A stretch of 64,000 nucleotides of DNA from Streptomyces sp. NBC_00370 (GTDB lineage: Bacteria; Actinomycetota; Actinomycetes; Streptomycetales; Streptomycetaceae), in NCBI RefSeq assembly GCF_036084755.1, contig NZ_CP107968.1, positions 3,441,501 through 3,505,500 of the forward strand. The letters are read 5' to 3'. Within the stretch, counting starts at the first letter, position 1. Every line of letters begins with the position of its first letter. Of this stretch, positions 55,601 to 63,636 are shown piece by piece. Below the pieces are notes generated by a model. That model searched no databases, had not been told where the DNA came from, and saw only the letters and a program-made list of their open reading frames with translations. The position numbers and the translations under genes were made by a program.

Positions 55601-56040
55601 GCGACGCGCAGCCCGTCTCGTACGCCTCGAACGCGCCGCGCGGCCCGGTCGTCGCCATCGCCGACGAGGCCACGTCGTCGGACGGCGACATGATCACGGC
55701 GGCGTTCCGGCTGCTGAAGCTGGGACCCGTGGTCGGCCAGCGCACCTGGGGCGGGGTGGTCGGCATGACCGGCAGGCACGAGCTGGTCGACGGGACGGTC
55801 ATCACGGTCCCGATGAACGCCGCGTGGTTCGACGCGTACGGCTGGTCCGTCGAGAACCACGGCGTCGAACCGGACATCGAGGCGCTGCGCACCCCCCTGG
55901 ACTGGGCGGAGGGCCGCCACGCGCAGCTGGACGACGCGGTGTGGGCGGCGCTGGACCTGCTGGCGGCGCACCCGGCGGCGACACCGCCGGGCTACGGCGC
56001 GGTCCCGGACCGCAGCCGCCCGGCGCTACCGCCACGGTGA
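52675..56040 (+). CDS. Tricorn protease-like S41 peptidase
   Basis: A 1121-residue tricorn homologue that cuts peptides released by the proteasome or other proteases. Start GTG 52675. N-terminal beta-propellers (~1-660: repeats such as HPRFSPDGSQIAYTTW and LAFSPDGDWLTWAHPG), a helical C1 domain (~680-770), a PDZ-like domain (~775-850) and the S41-type C2 domain. All four catalytic residues of Thermoplasma tricorn have counterparts: Ser770-His771 (LGTSHAYVS), Ser1002 (TSSDGDM) and Glu1060 (VENHGVEPD). Its TSPs use no signal peptide, so it is cytosolic. It is divergent from the TetR/MMPL pair. Confidence 0.94.
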   Translation: MSDDVAYLRFPHLHDDLLCFAAEDDLWVAPLVPEGQRPGRAWRVTVDRTRIGHPRFSPDGSQIAYTTWRSLDPEIHLAPVDGGPPRRIGYWGSTDTRVCGWTPSDREDGTAQILAVSSHGQPFSYYSWAYSVPTDGSPGGKLPWGPVSDIAVADVDGERKTLLLTGKPPHEPAAWKRYRGGATGRLWLHGERLLADIGGHLECPMFVGGRIAFLSDHEGVGNLYSCLPDGTDLRRHTDHDTFYARHASSDGRRVVYQCAGELWLVDALTPDSQPRKLAVRLGGQRAGRRGYQVPASQHVDGLSVDTTGRASAVVVRGSLYWLTHRDGPARTITDTPGVRVRFPVMLGSGGQVAYVTDADGADAIEIAYLPRASGDRPPRRLASGQLGRVHEMVADPDGERIAVASNDGRLLLVDVTDDDAAQSGETADAGEPSEVTPESAPGEVTELIRSINGPVTDLAFSPDGDWLTWAHPGVGRSLRQIKMAKISGSFARTVVDVTDGRFEDENPVFTSDGRYLAFLSWRGFDPVYDVHTGDLSFPLGSRPYLVPLSSATPSPFALSPDGRPAAGGLDPAVGEADSGDGTVIVEVEGLASRVTPFPVAASKYSALYPVSGGGLVWLRWPISGALGETFANPADTSGRPTLEHFDIAKARKSELVAHLDWFTPSGDGTRLVVMDDDELRAVPATELGDSDSTVHLDLRRIHHEVDPEAEWRQAYEEAGRIIRAYFWEPQMCGVDWDAVLDQYRPLVERVASPDEFADLLREVVGELGTSHAYVSPSRRNEGPRHYQRPIGLLGANLVCRDGAWVVQRILPGDSSDSKARSPLAGTGIREGAVLTHVDGRPVDPVAGPYPLLTAAGGTTVELTFKKAEPSPLDDSSDAAHSRRVAVVPLIDERPLRYQDWVAKRREVVREISGGRCGYLHIPDLHGSGWAQFNRDLRLEVSRPALIVDVRGNAGGNVSELVIEKLTRRILGWDLTRDAQPVSYASNAPRGPVVAIADEATSSDGDMITAAFRLLKLGPVVGQRTWGGVVGMTGRHELVDGTVITVPMNAAWFDAYGWSVENHGVEPDIEALRTPLDWAEGRHAQLDDAVWAALDLLAAHPAATPPGYGAVPDRSRPALPPR

Positions 56041-56112
56041 CGCCGTCCGGCGCGGTGTCGCCGTCCGGCGCGGTGTCGCCGTCCGGCGCGGTGTCGCCGT
56101 CCGGCGCGGTGT
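56041..56112 (+). repeat. Four tandem 18-bp repeats after tricorn
   Basis: CGCCGTCCGGCGCGGTGT is repeated exactly four times (56041-56058, 56059-56076, 56077-56094, 56095-56112), directly after the tricorn stop codon. Each unit contains a small palindrome (GCCGTCCGGC region), so transcripts would be highly structured. It may act as a transcript end or be neutral slippage. Confidence 0.85.
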
Positions 56113-56430
56113 CGGTTGGCGGTCTTGGTTGCGGTTGTCGCCGGGGGCCGTTCCGGGGAGGCGTCCTGCGCTGCATGATTTACGGCGCGTACTCCCGAGA
56201 CGCGGAGCCACCGCCGAGATGCGCCACAAATCACGCTCTACGCTCCGGACACCACCCCTGCACAACCCCCTTCAGCCCGGCTGCCACGAATCGGCTGCCC
56301 CGCGACCACCAAGGGCCGGCGGCCGGGCGTTCACGCCAGGGACGTACCCCCGGCCCGCAGGGCACCGCTTGCCCGCGCTGACGCGGGCGGCTGGGTGGGA
56401 CCCACCGGACGGGAGGGGGCCGGGGCCGGA
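56113..56430. other. Non-coding spacer
   Basis: A 318-nt stretch between the tandem repeats and the large hairpin. It holds weak, composition-driven frames only, and one TCCGGACAC-type motif (~56244) matching the downstream hairpin. I see no gene, tRNA or mobile element. Confidence 0.5.
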
Positions 56431-56495
56431 GGAGGGGGGTGTCCGGACGTAAAGCGAAGGAGCTCATGCGACAAGCAGTCCGGACACCCCCCTCC
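56431..56495. terminator. 18-bp perfect hairpin, likely bidirectional terminator
   Basis: GGAGGGGGGTGTCCGGAC (56431-56448) is exactly complementary to GTCCGGACACCCCCCTCC (56478-56495). The 29-nt loop contains GAAGGAGCTCATG, which looks like a ribosome-binding site and start codon but leads to no convincing protein. It lies between the convergent tricorn and SDR genes. Confidence 0.7.
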
Positions 56496-56594
56496 GCAGG
56501 ACCCGGACACCGGCACACGCACAACCCGGCGCAGCCAAAGCCCGCAACCCCCGCCGGACGGCGACAACGCCGGACGGCGACACCGACGGGGCCG

Positions 56595-57500
56595 TCAGTG
56601 GGGCGACCCCGTGGCGTTCTCCGCGCGGCGGCGCTCGTCCGCCGCTCCACCCGCGCCCACCAGACCCTTCGGCACCCCCGCGAGGCGCGGTGCGAACCGG
56701 CGCATCTCGCGCTGACCCACCGTGGCGATCACGCCCGGCAAATAGCCCCGCACGGACTGCATCCCGCGCAGCCACCACTGCGCGTACACATGGGCGGAGC
56801 GCCGCTCGATCCCCGCGACGATCCGGTCGACGGCCGGGCCCAGCGGGTACGTGCGGTTCGACGGCCACGGCAGCCGCTGCCGCAGCTCCCGCATCACGTC
56901 GTCCTGGTCGGCGCCGCGCACCATGTCCGTGTCGGTCCAGGACAGATAGCCGACGCCGACCCGCACCCCCAGGTAGCCGACCTCGGAGCGCAGGCTGTGC
57001 GCGAACGCCTCGACGCCGGACTTGGACGCGCAGTACGCGGTCATCATCGGCGCCGGCGTGATCGCGGCGAGCGAGGCAATCTGCAGGAAGTAGCCGCGGC
57101 TCTCGGTCAGTGCGGGCAGGAAGGCGCGGGCCGTGACCGTACCGCCGATGAGGTTGACCTCGATGACCCGCCGCCACGCGTCGGGGTCGGAGTCGATGAA
57201 GGGACCGCCGCTTGCGACCCCCGCGTTGGCCACGACGATGTCGACCTTGCCGAAGCGCTCCTTGACCTCACGCGCCACCTCCGCCATCGCGCGGTGGTCG
57301 GTGACGTCGGCGTGCCAGTACTCGCTCTCGCCGTGCAGCCTGCCGGCGACCTGCTTCAGCTCGTCCGGCTCCAGGCCGACGAGCGCGACCGTCGCGCCAC
57401 GGGCGGAGAGCTTGCGGGCGAGCAGCTCCCCGACTCCGCGCGCGGCGCCGGTGACGACGGCGACCTGCCCGTCGAGTCCACGTGGCCGGTTCCCACTCAT
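56595..57500 (-). CDS. Short-chain dehydrogenase/reductase (lipid/steroid-type)
   Basis: A 301-residue SDR: VVTGAARGVGELLARKLSAR cofactor loop, catalytic Ser in QIASLAAITPAP and YCASKSG (Tyr-x3-Lys). Its ATG overlaps the hydrolase stop (ATGA at 57497-57500). Such SDRs are found beside Baeyer-Villiger monooxygenases in mycobacterial and actinobacterial lipid-modification operons. Last gene of the operon BVMO-hydrolase-SDR; the substrate is unknown. Confidence 0.9.
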   Translation of the reverse strand: MSGNRPRGLDGQVAVVTGAARGVGELLARKLSARGATVALVGLEPDELKQVAGRLHGESEYWHADVTDHRAMAEVAREVKERFGKVDIVVANAGVASGGPFIDSDPDAWRRVIEVNLIGGTVTARAFLPALTESRGYFLQIASLAAITPAPMMTAYCASKSGVEAFAHSLRSEVGYLGVRVGVGYLSWTDTDMVRGADQDDVMRELRQRLPWPSNRTYPLGPAVDRIVAGIERRSAHVYAQWWLRGMQSVRGYLPGVIATVGQREMRRFAPRLAGVPKGLVGAGGAADERRRAENATGSPH

Positions 57501-58405
57501 ACGGCGTCCTCCTTGGTGGTCAGATGCGCGCCGACCAGTTCGCGGATGCGCGCGGTGACGAGGTCGGGCTCCTCGACCGGTGACATGTGGCCCATCCCCG
57601 GGACTTCGGTGAGCCCGGCGCTGCGCGGCAGCCCGGCCTCGATCGTCCGTGCGTGGACGGGCGGGGTGAGCCGGTCGGCCGAGCCGACGATGATCGCGGT
57701 GGGCACGGTCAACTCCCGTACGTCCGCTTCGAGATCGAGTTCGTCGAGGACCCGCGACCAGGCGACCCTGGCGGGGCGCGGACAGGCGTGCACGATCCGG
57801 GCGCACTCCGCGATCTGCTCGGCGGTCGCGCCGGGGCCCATCGTCCCGTACCGCAGGATCCGCTTCGAGAGCGCCGTGACGGGTCCGAGCGGGGCGGGCG
57901 AACCGAGGAGCTTGCGGGTGAACCAGGTCCGCATGCGGCCTGACCGCAGCGGCACGATCAGCGATTCGGTGACCAGCAGCGAGCAGCCCGTGCTGCACAG
58001 CAGCGCCGCCGCCACATGCTTGCGGAAGGCCGGTCTGCGGGCCGCCGCCATGATCGTCATCCCGCCCATCGAGTGCCCGGCGACGACGGCCTTCTCCCCG
58101 TCCTTGAGGGTGGCGCTCAGCACGGCCTCCAGATCGTCAGCGAGGGCGTCCGTGCTGTAGCCGAAGCCGCCGTCGGCGGGCGGTGGCGTACGGCCGTGGC
58201 CGCGCTGGTCGTAGACGATCACGCGGTGGTCGACGGCGAGGTCGGTGATCTGCGCGGCCCAGAAGCGGATCGAGCAGGTCCAGCCGTGCGAGAGGACGAC
58301 TGCGGGCCAGTCGTCCGCCCCGTAGACCTCCACCTGGATCTTCGACCCGTCCGCGGACACGACCACTTGGTCGCGATGGGCGGGCCTGACGAGCTGTGTG
58401 GTCAC
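57497..58405 (-). CDS. Alpha/beta hydrolase
   Basis: A 302-residue alpha/beta-hydrolase: oxyanion region VVLSHGWTCSIRFW, nucleophile elbow VAGHSMGGMTIM (Ser), Asp in VGSADRLTPP and His in PGMGHMSPVEEP. In this operon it could hydrolyse the ester or lactone made by the neighbouring Baeyer-Villiger enzyme. The GTG start overlaps the monooxygenase stop (GTGA), and its own stop overlaps the SDR start. Confidence 0.92.
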   Translation of the reverse strand: MTTQLVRPAHRDQVVVSADGSKIQVEVYGADDWPAVVLSHGWTCSIRFWAAQITDLAVDHRVIVYDQRGHGRTPPPADGGFGYSTDALADDLEAVLSATLKDGEKAVVAGHSMGGMTIMAAARRPAFRKHVAAALLCSTGCSLLVTESLIVPLRSGRMRTWFTRKLLGSPAPLGPVTALSKRILRYGTMGPGATAEQIAECARIVHACPRPARVAWSRVLDELDLEADVRELTVPTAIIVGSADRLTPPVHARTIEAGLPRSAGLTEVPGMGHMSPVEEPDLVTARIRELVGAHLTTKEDAV

Positions 58406-59925
58406 AGCGCCGCCTCCTTCACGGTCTCCGCGGCGCGGGCCCGGTCCGGCCGCAGCACGTCGTACTCGACGAGCCGCACCTCACGGGTCGCCTTGCGGAA
58501 CTCCGTCGTGGTGCCGGGCCAGATGGTGGTGTTGCGGCCGTTGGCGTCGAGATACCAACTCGTGCAGCCCCCGGTGTTCCACACCGTGCGCTTCATGCGC
58601 TCCTGCACCCGGTCGTTCCAGGCGCCGACGGCGGCCGGCTTCGGGTCGAGCGCCACCCGCTCACCGGGCGCGGCGAGCGCGTCCAGCGCCTTGAGGTAGT
58701 CCGCCAGATAGTTCAGCTGGGACTCGATCATCAGGATCATCGAGGAGTTGCCGAGGCCGGTGTTGGGCCCGATGACCGTCATCCAGTTGGGGAACCCGGC
58801 CGCCGTCGCCCCGCGCAGCGCCTCCATCCCGCCCTTCCACGCCTCGGCCAGTGTCGTGCCGCCCACACCCACCACGCGCTGGGCGATCGGCATGTCCGTC
58901 ACATGGAATCCGGTGCCGAAGACGATCGCGTCGACCTCCGTCTCCGTACCGTCGGCGCCGACCAGCGTGGAGCCGCGCACCTCGGTAAGACCGGCGGCGA
59001 CCACATCGACATTGGGCTGCGCGAGCGCGGGGTAGTAGGCGCTGGAGAGCAGGATGCGCTTGCACCCGATCCGGTACGAGGGTGTCAACTTGGCCCGTAG
59101 TGCCGGGTCCTTGATCGCCTTCGCCATGTTGGCCTTCGCGATGGACTCCACGACCCCCAGCTCGTTGGGCCGCTTCGTGAACGCCTGCACCTGGAGCTCC
59201 CTGATGCCCCAGAGCAACTGCCGCCGCACGGCGCCGGTGACGGGCACCTTGCGGTGCAGCCAGCGCTCGGCCGCCGAGATGGCCCGGTCGGCGCGGGGCA
59301 TCACCCACGGCGGCGTGCGCTGGAAGAGCGTCAGCTTCGCCACCTCCGGCTGGATCGCCGGCACGACCTGGATCGCGGAGGCCCCCGTACCGATGACGGC
59401 GACACGCTTGCCGCGCAGGTCGTAGTCGTGGTCCCAGCGGGCGGAGTGGAAGACCTTGCCGGGGAAGGTCTCCAGGCCCGGGATCGCCGGGATCTTGGGA
59501 TCGGACAGCGGCCCGCCGGCGGAGACGACGACATCGGCGGTGAACGTCGCGCCGTGCGCGGTCTCCAGCTCCCACCGCAGCTCGTCCTCGTCCCACCGGG
59601 CCAGCGTCACCTCATGGTTGAGCCGCAGATGCGGCCGAAGGCCGAAGGTGTCGGCGACGCGCTCCAGATACGCCCTGATGTGGCGCTGGCCGGAAAACGT
59701 GCGTGGCCAGTCGGGGTTGGGCGCGAAGGAGAACGAGTAGAGATGCGAGGGGACGTCACAGGCGCAACCGGGGTAGCTGTTGTCACGCCAGGTCCCGCCG
59801 ACGGAGTCCGCCCGCTCCAGGACGACGAAGTCGGTGACCCCCTCGCGCCGAAGCCGGACCGCCGCCCCGAGGCCGCCGAATCCGGACCCGATCACCGCCA
59901 CGCGTACGTGCTCGTGCTGACTCAA
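58402..59925 (-). CDS. Baeyer-Villiger-type flavin monooxygenase
   Basis: A 507-residue FAD/NADPH enzyme. FAD loop VAVIGSGFGGLGAAVRLRRE, the BVMO-type GTWRDNSYPGCACDVPSHLY, the fingerprint FPGKVFHSARWDHD (F-x-G-x3-H-x3-W-D), and NADPH loop VAVIGTGASAIQVVPAI. It inserts oxygen next to ketones to form esters. First of a coupled three-gene operon, divergent from a MerR gene. Related mycobacterial operons respond to acid or lipids; that link is by family analogy. Confidence 0.92.
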   Translation of the reverse strand: MSQHEHVRVAVIGSGFGGLGAAVRLRREGVTDFVVLERADSVGGTWRDNSYPGCACDVPSHLYSFSFAPNPDWPRTFSGQRHIRAYLERVADTFGLRPHLRLNHEVTLARWDEDELRWELETAHGATFTADVVVSAGGPLSDPKIPAIPGLETFPGKVFHSARWDHDYDLRGKRVAVIGTGASAIQVVPAIQPEVAKLTLFQRTPPWVMPRADRAISAAERWLHRKVPVTGAVRRQLLWGIRELQVQAFTKRPNELGVVESIAKANMAKAIKDPALRAKLTPSYRIGCKRILLSSAYYPALAQPNVDVVAAGLTEVRGSTLVGADGTETEVDAIVFGTGFHVTDMPIAQRVVGVGGTTLAEAWKGGMEALRGATAAGFPNWMTVIGPNTGLGNSSMILMIESQLNYLADYLKALDALAAPGERVALDPKPAAVGAWNDRVQERMKRTVWNTGGCTSWYLDANGRNTTIWPGTTTEFRKATREVRLVEYDVLRPDRARAAETVKEAAL

Positions 59926-60026
59926 AATGCTTCGCCTCCCGCACTCCTGCCACCGGCGTCACCGGGCAGCCCACTCCCGAACCGCGCCAGTAATCACTGG
60001 CACTATCAGGAGACTAGAGCAGCTTC

Positions 60027-60040
60027 CTACCCATGGGTAG
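60027..60040. promoter_or_regulatory. Palindrome between BVMO operon and MerR gene
   Basis: CTACCCATGGGTAG is a perfect 14-bp palindrome in the 161-nt gap, 47 nt upstream of the MerR start and ~102 nt upstream of the BVMO start. Likely the operator of the MerR protein or another regulator. Confidence 0.6.
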
Positions 60041-60086
60041 TGGGCGTGCCAAACAAGTTACCGGCGGTACGGCATAAGGTTGCCAA

Positions 60087-60746
60087 GTGGCAGGCGAACG
60101 CGAATACCGCATGGAGGAGCTGGCAGAGGCAGCCGGCATCACCGTCCGCACCGTGCGCTTCTACCGCGAGCGGGACCTGATCCCGCCCCCGCGCAAGGAA
60201 GGCCGTATCGCCTGGTACAACGACCACCACCTGGCCAGACTGCGCACGATCGCGGCCCTGCTGGAACGCGGCCACACCCTGACCGGCATCGCCGACCTCG
60301 CCTCCACGTTCGAAAGCGGACGCGACGTGGGCGAGGTGCTGGGCCTGGGCGAACCGACCGAGGAAACCCCGGTCCACCTCTCCCCCGAGGAGCTGGCCGA
60401 CTACTTCGAGGGCGAGGTCACCCCGGAGAACCTGGCCACGGCCCTGGACCTCGGCTACCTCGCCACGGACGGCGACGAACTGGTCCACATCAGCCGCCGT
60501 CTCCTGGACGTCTCGGCGGCCCTGGTCCGCGAGGGCGTCCCCCTCGCCGCGGTCCTGGAAGCGGGCCGTCAGGTCCGCGCCCACGCCGACGCGCTGGCGT
60601 CGCTCTTCGCGACGACGCTGCAAGCCCACGCGGGCGACACGGACCCGGCCAAGCTCCGCCCGCTGGCGAAGAGCGTGGTGGAGGCGGAACTCTCGATGGC
60701 CCTGGACCGCCACCTACGCGCTACGCGCGACGACACCGGGACTTGA
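60087..60746 (+). CDS. MerR family regulator
   Basis: A 219-residue protein. The winged HTH is at ~6-75 (YRMEELAEAAGITVRTVRFY, ERDLIPPPRKEGRIAWYNDH, LRTIAALLERGHTLTGIADL); the C-terminal domain is long and has no metal Cys cluster, so it is not a classic metal sensor. The GTG at 60087 is close behind a TAAGGT (about 6 nt), suggesting a leaderless mRNA. It is divergent from the BVMO operon, which it probably controls. Confidence 0.88.
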   Translation: MAGEREYRMEELAEAAGITVRTVRFYRERDLIPPPRKEGRIAWYNDHHLARLRTIAALLERGHTLTGIADLASTFESGRDVGEVLGLGEPTEETPVHLSPEELADYFEGEVTPENLATALDLGYLATDGDELVHISRRLLDVSAALVREGVPLAAVLEAGRQVRAHADALASLFATTLQAHAGDTDPAKLRPLAKSVVEAELSMALDRHLRATRDDTGT

Positions 60747-60846
60747 GGCCGCGGACGGCTGCGGACGGCTGCGTCGGAACTGTGCACAGGCAGCTCAGCG
60801 TCCATCCCTGACGTACAAGATCACGGATGACGACGGAGCCCGGACC

Positions 60847-61470
60847 ATGACAGCAACAGCCGCTCGACACCTCTACCTCGCCCGGCACGGTGAGGCGTCG
60901 GCAGACGAGACAACCCTGACGGAAAACGGTCGGCGCCAAGCCGTTCTCCTCGGTGAACGGCTCCGCAGCACCCCGCTTTCCGCGATCCACCACGGACCGC
61001 TGCCTCGGGCGCGGCAGACGGCCCGGCTGATCGGCGCACAGCTCGACACCGTCCCCCTGCACGAAGCGGAGCCGGCCGGCGACTACGTCCCGTACGTGCC
61101 CACGAAGGAGGAGCTGCCGCCGGATTCAGCCGACGCCCTGCTCAGCTTCCTCGCTCAGGTACCGGAAGAGGAGCGCGACCGTGGGACGGCGCTGGCCCAG
61201 GAAGCACTGGCGGAGTTCACCGGCCCGGTCGCCGGAGACCGCCCCCGCCATGAACTCGTCGTCACCCACAACTTCCTCATCGGCTGGCTGGTCCGAGCCG
61301 CCCTCGACGCCCCCAAGTGGCGCTGGATGGCCCTCAACCACGGCAACGCGGCACTGACGGTCATCCGATACGCACCCGGCAGGCCGACCTCCGTGCTCGT
61401 CACCAACGACATGCGGCACCTGCCGACAGAACTGCGCTGGACAGGCTTCCCGCCTGAACTTCACATCTGA
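60847..61470 (+). CDS. Histidine phosphatase superfamily protein
   Basis: A 207-residue phosphoglycerate-mutase-like phosphatase. The RHG motif is LYLARHGEASADE (~9-21), with HGPLPRARQTARLIGAQ (second Arg) and the second catalytic His in ELVVTHNFLIGWLVRAAL. The substrate is unknown. It ends 10 nt inside the convergent DUF397 gene. The upstream gap has GCGGACGGCT repeats and no clear promoter. Confidence 0.9.
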   Translation: MTATAARHLYLARHGEASADETTLTENGRRQAVLLGERLRSTPLSAIHHGPLPRARQTARLIGAQLDTVPLHEAEPAGDYVPYVPTKEELPPDSADALLSFLAQVPEEERDRGTALAQEALAEFTGPVAGDRPRHELVVTHNFLIGWLVRAALDAPKWRWMALNHGNAALTVIRYAPGRPTSVLVTNDMRHLPTELRWTGFPPELHI

Positions 61471-61823
61471 CCGGGACCCGAAATGAACGCGCGCCAGACG
61501 TTGGGGGCGAAGATCAGGGCGGGACCGTGGGGGTCCTTGGAGTCACGGACGGCCATGGAGCCGTCCCCAAGGCGGGCGCCCTCGACGCACGCGCCGCCCT
61601 GGTCGTTGCTGTAGCTCGACTTGAACCAGTCGGCGCCGTCGACGGCCTTCCGCCACGCCTCAGCAGGGAAGAGCAGGGCGGGACCCTGCGGGTCCTTGGA
61701 ATCACGGACAGCCAACGAGCCGTCCGCAAGGCGGGCGCCCTCGACGCATGCGCCGCCCTGGTTGTCGCTGTAGCTGGACTTGAACCAGTGGGCGGCGTCG
61801 AGGGCGTCAGCCTTGGTGGTCAT
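61461..61823 (-). CDS. Tandem DUF397 protein (two copies of the domain)
   Basis: A 120-residue protein with two near-identical DUF397 domains: WFKSSYSDNQGGACVEGARL and WFKSSYSNDQGGACVEGARL. Each is followed by AVRDSKDP and GPAL. DUF397 proteins are small partners of XRE regulators in Streptomyces (BldB/WhiJ/Scr1-like systems). The duplication is unusual, since most are single-domain (~65 aa). The ATG overlaps the next DUF397 stop (ATGA). Confidence 0.88.
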   Translation of the reverse strand: MTTKADALDAAHWFKSSYSDNQGGACVEGARLADGSLAVRDSKDPQGPALLFPAEAWRKAVDGADWFKSSYSNDQGGACVEGARLGDGSMAVRDSKDPHGPALIFAPNVWRAFISGPGQM

Positions 61824-62023
61824 CGGTCTCCGTGCTCCTTCGTGAAGGCGCGCCAGGCACTGGCGGGGAAGAGCAGGGCGGGTCCGTGGGGATCCTTGGA
61901 ATCACGGACAGCCATCGAACCGTCCGCAAGGCGGGCACCCTCAACGCACTCGCCGCCCTGATTGTCGCTATAGCTCGACTTGAACCAGTCGGCGCCGCTC
62001 AGGGTTTCTGCCTTGGTGGTCAT
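61820..62023 (-). CDS. DUF397 protein
   Basis: A 67-residue single DUF397 domain (WFKSSYSDNQGGECVEGARL then AVRDSKDPHGPALLFPASAW). The ATG at 62023 follows the XRE stop by 5 nt, with AAGGAG 11 nt upstream; a TTG at 62032 would leave no spacing for it. Together with the XRE gene it is the canonical XRE/DUF397 pair, thought to act as an antitoxin/toxin-like or regulator/anti-regulator module. Confidence 0.9.
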   Translation of the reverse strand: MTTKAETLSGADWFKSSYSDNQGGECVEGARLADGSMAVRDSKDPHGPALLFPASAWRAFTKEHGDR

Positions 62024-62028
62024 CTGTA

Positions 62029-62910
62029 TCAATGCTCCTTGCTCGCTTCCTTGATCATGCTCAGGGACTCCTGGGGTCCCGGAGCAAGGGCTTGCAACTC
62101 GGAGAATGCATCCGTGTAACGCTCGACGTCACTGTCACTGCGCTTGACCACCGCATCCGTCAGGTTCTCCATGTAGACCATGGGCTTCAGTGCGGTTCTC
62201 TCCGGGAACTGCAGAACGAAGAACGATCCGCTCATGCCAGCGTGAACGCCGGCACGGAACGGTACGACCTGCACCCGCACATTTGGCCGAGCCTCCATCA
62301 CCGCGACGATGTGGGCGAGTTGGTCACGCATAACCGACGGCTCCCCCACCTGCCGGCGCAGCACCGACTCGTTGATGATCGCCGTGAACTTCAACGGCGA
62401 CTTCGGACGGCTGAGAACCTCTTGTCGCGTGGTCCGAATAGCTACCAGTCGATCGATACCCTCGGCCGACAGCCCCGGGTTCGGCTGGTAGAGCGCGTGA
62501 ACGTATGCCTCGGTCTGCAACAGGCCGGGGACAAACTCCGACTGGTACGTCTGAGCCGATGAAGCCGTCGCCTCAAGGTCGAGGTACGCCTTGAACCCCG
62601 GCCGAATGACCGGCCGGTACTCAGGGCTGAGCCACCAGTCCTTCTTCGTCCGCGTGACGGCCGCGTACCCCTGCAACCGCGCCCGCGTCTCCGGATCCGC
62701 TCCGTAGATCTCACAGAGGGCCATCACGTCAGCGGTGTCGACCGCCGAATTCTCCCCCGTCTCAAGGCGGGTGAGCTTCGACGGGCTCCAAATCAGCCGC
62801 TTCACCACCTGCGCGCCCTTAAGCCCCGCCGTCAGGCGTAGTTGACGTAACTCGCTCCCCAACTGGAGACGGCAAAGCGCGGGCGTCGCCGCCTCTACGT
62901 CCGTAACCAT
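62029..62910 (-). CDS. XRE regulator, Scr1/WhiJ-like family
   Basis: A 293-residue protein from the ATG at 62910 with GAGGAGAAGC upstream. N-terminal HTH_31 (LGSELRQLRLTAGLKGAQVV, SPSKLTRLETGENSAV), then the DUF5753 domain (from ~95: QTYQSEFVPGLLQTEAYVHA, VRVQVVPFRAGVHAGMSGSF). Such proteins pair with DUF397 partners encoded next to them. It is divergent from a HATPase gene, the usual arrangement in which XRE, DUF397 and an ATP-binding protein co-occur. Confidence 0.9.
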   Translation of the reverse strand: MVTDVEAATPALCRLQLGSELRQLRLTAGLKGAQVVKRLIWSPSKLTRLETGENSAVDTADVMALCEIYGADPETRARLQGYAAVTRTKKDWWLSPEYRPVIRPGFKAYLDLEATASSAQTYQSEFVPGLLQTEAYVHALYQPNPGLSAEGIDRLVAIRTTRQEVLSRPKSPLKFTAIINESVLRRQVGEPSVMRDQLAHIVAVMEARPNVRVQVVPFRAGVHAGMSGSFFVLQFPERTALKPMVYMENLTDAVVKRSDSDVERYTDAFSELQALAPGPQESLSMIKEASKEH

Positions 62911-63210
62911 CTGCTTCTCCTCCGCGCAGTGTTCCAGTGTGTGGGTGAAGGTTCCGCTGGTGCAAGCAACCTTCTCCGCCATAGCGGAAGCTACCGACCC
63001 CCGGTGCGAACTCCCCGATAAACCGCGAAAGTTCACGCGAAAAGTTGACGACAGAATTCCTCTGTGGCCATGTCACCGTACCGCGAGCGGTGTCACGATT
63101 ACAGGCAGTCGCTCACACAGCGCTGCCAGCTCCTCGCCGAGCGTGGCCGACGTGAGCTGACCTCCCGACAGCGACAACTCCGGCTCCACGAGCCGACGGA
63201 GGGCACGCCC
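62911..63210. promoter_or_regulatory. Divergent region with direct repeats
   Basis: 300 nt between the XRE and HATPase genes. GCGAAAGTTCAC (63025-63036) and GCGAAAAGTTGAC (63037-63049) are adjacent direct repeats, good candidates for XRE binding; the region around them is AT-richer (AAAAGTTGACGACAGAATTC). A reading frame from 63064 runs into the HATPase gene in frame but lacks a good start. Confidence 0.45.
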
Positions 63211-63636
63211 ATGCACTCAGCGAATGCCACATCACCCGCGAACACCCCTCTCGTACGCAAGCTTTGGCCGCGCAACCGGCGCTCCGTGGGGCTCGCCCGG
63301 CATCTGTTGCTGGATGCTCTCGACGCCTGGGGACTGGCCGAACTCGGTGATGTGGCGGCGCTCGTCCTCTCCGAGCTGATGACCAACGCCGTGCTGCACG
63401 CACACGTGCCGGGCCGGATGGTCGAGACGTGGATCATCCGGCAGGACGACTCCGTACGGATCGAGGTCCACGACGCCAGCGACGAACTGCCACAGCGGCA
63501 CAAGGCGGCGGACGACGACGAAGGGGGCCGCGGGCTCGCGTTGGTGGACGAGCTGACCAACCAGCGGTGGGGCGCGAGCGAGCGGCGTGGGGTCGGGAAG
63601 CTCGTCTGGGCGCAGGTGGGTGGCGAGGGGACGTGA
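63211..63636 (+). CDS. HATPase_c (anti-sigma factor-like) protein
   Basis: A 141-residue single ATPase domain. The N box is ALVLSELMTNAVLHA (~50-64) and the G box DDDEGGRGLALVDELTNQRW (~103-122). It resembles RsbW/SpoIIAB-like kinases of Streptomyces that act as anti-sigma factors or in XRE/DUF397 loci. I chose ATG 63211 (GGAGGG 7 nt upstream) over GTG 63064. Its stop overlaps a tiny downstream gene (GTGA). Confidence 0.88.
   Translation: MHSANATSPANTPLVRKLWPRNRRSVGLARHLLLDALDAWGLAELGDVAALVLSELMTNAVLHAHVPGRMVETWIIRQDDSVRIEVHDASDELPQRHKAADDDEGGRGLALVDELTNQRWGASERRGVGKLVWAQVGGEGT

Noticed and set aside
56041..56112. CRISPR-like short repeats
   Set aside because: Four exact 18-nt units without spacers; simple tandem duplication.
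56595..59925. Part of a natural-product gene cluster
   Set aside because: No synthase, carrier protein or tailoring set nearby; a three-gene catabolic operon explains it.
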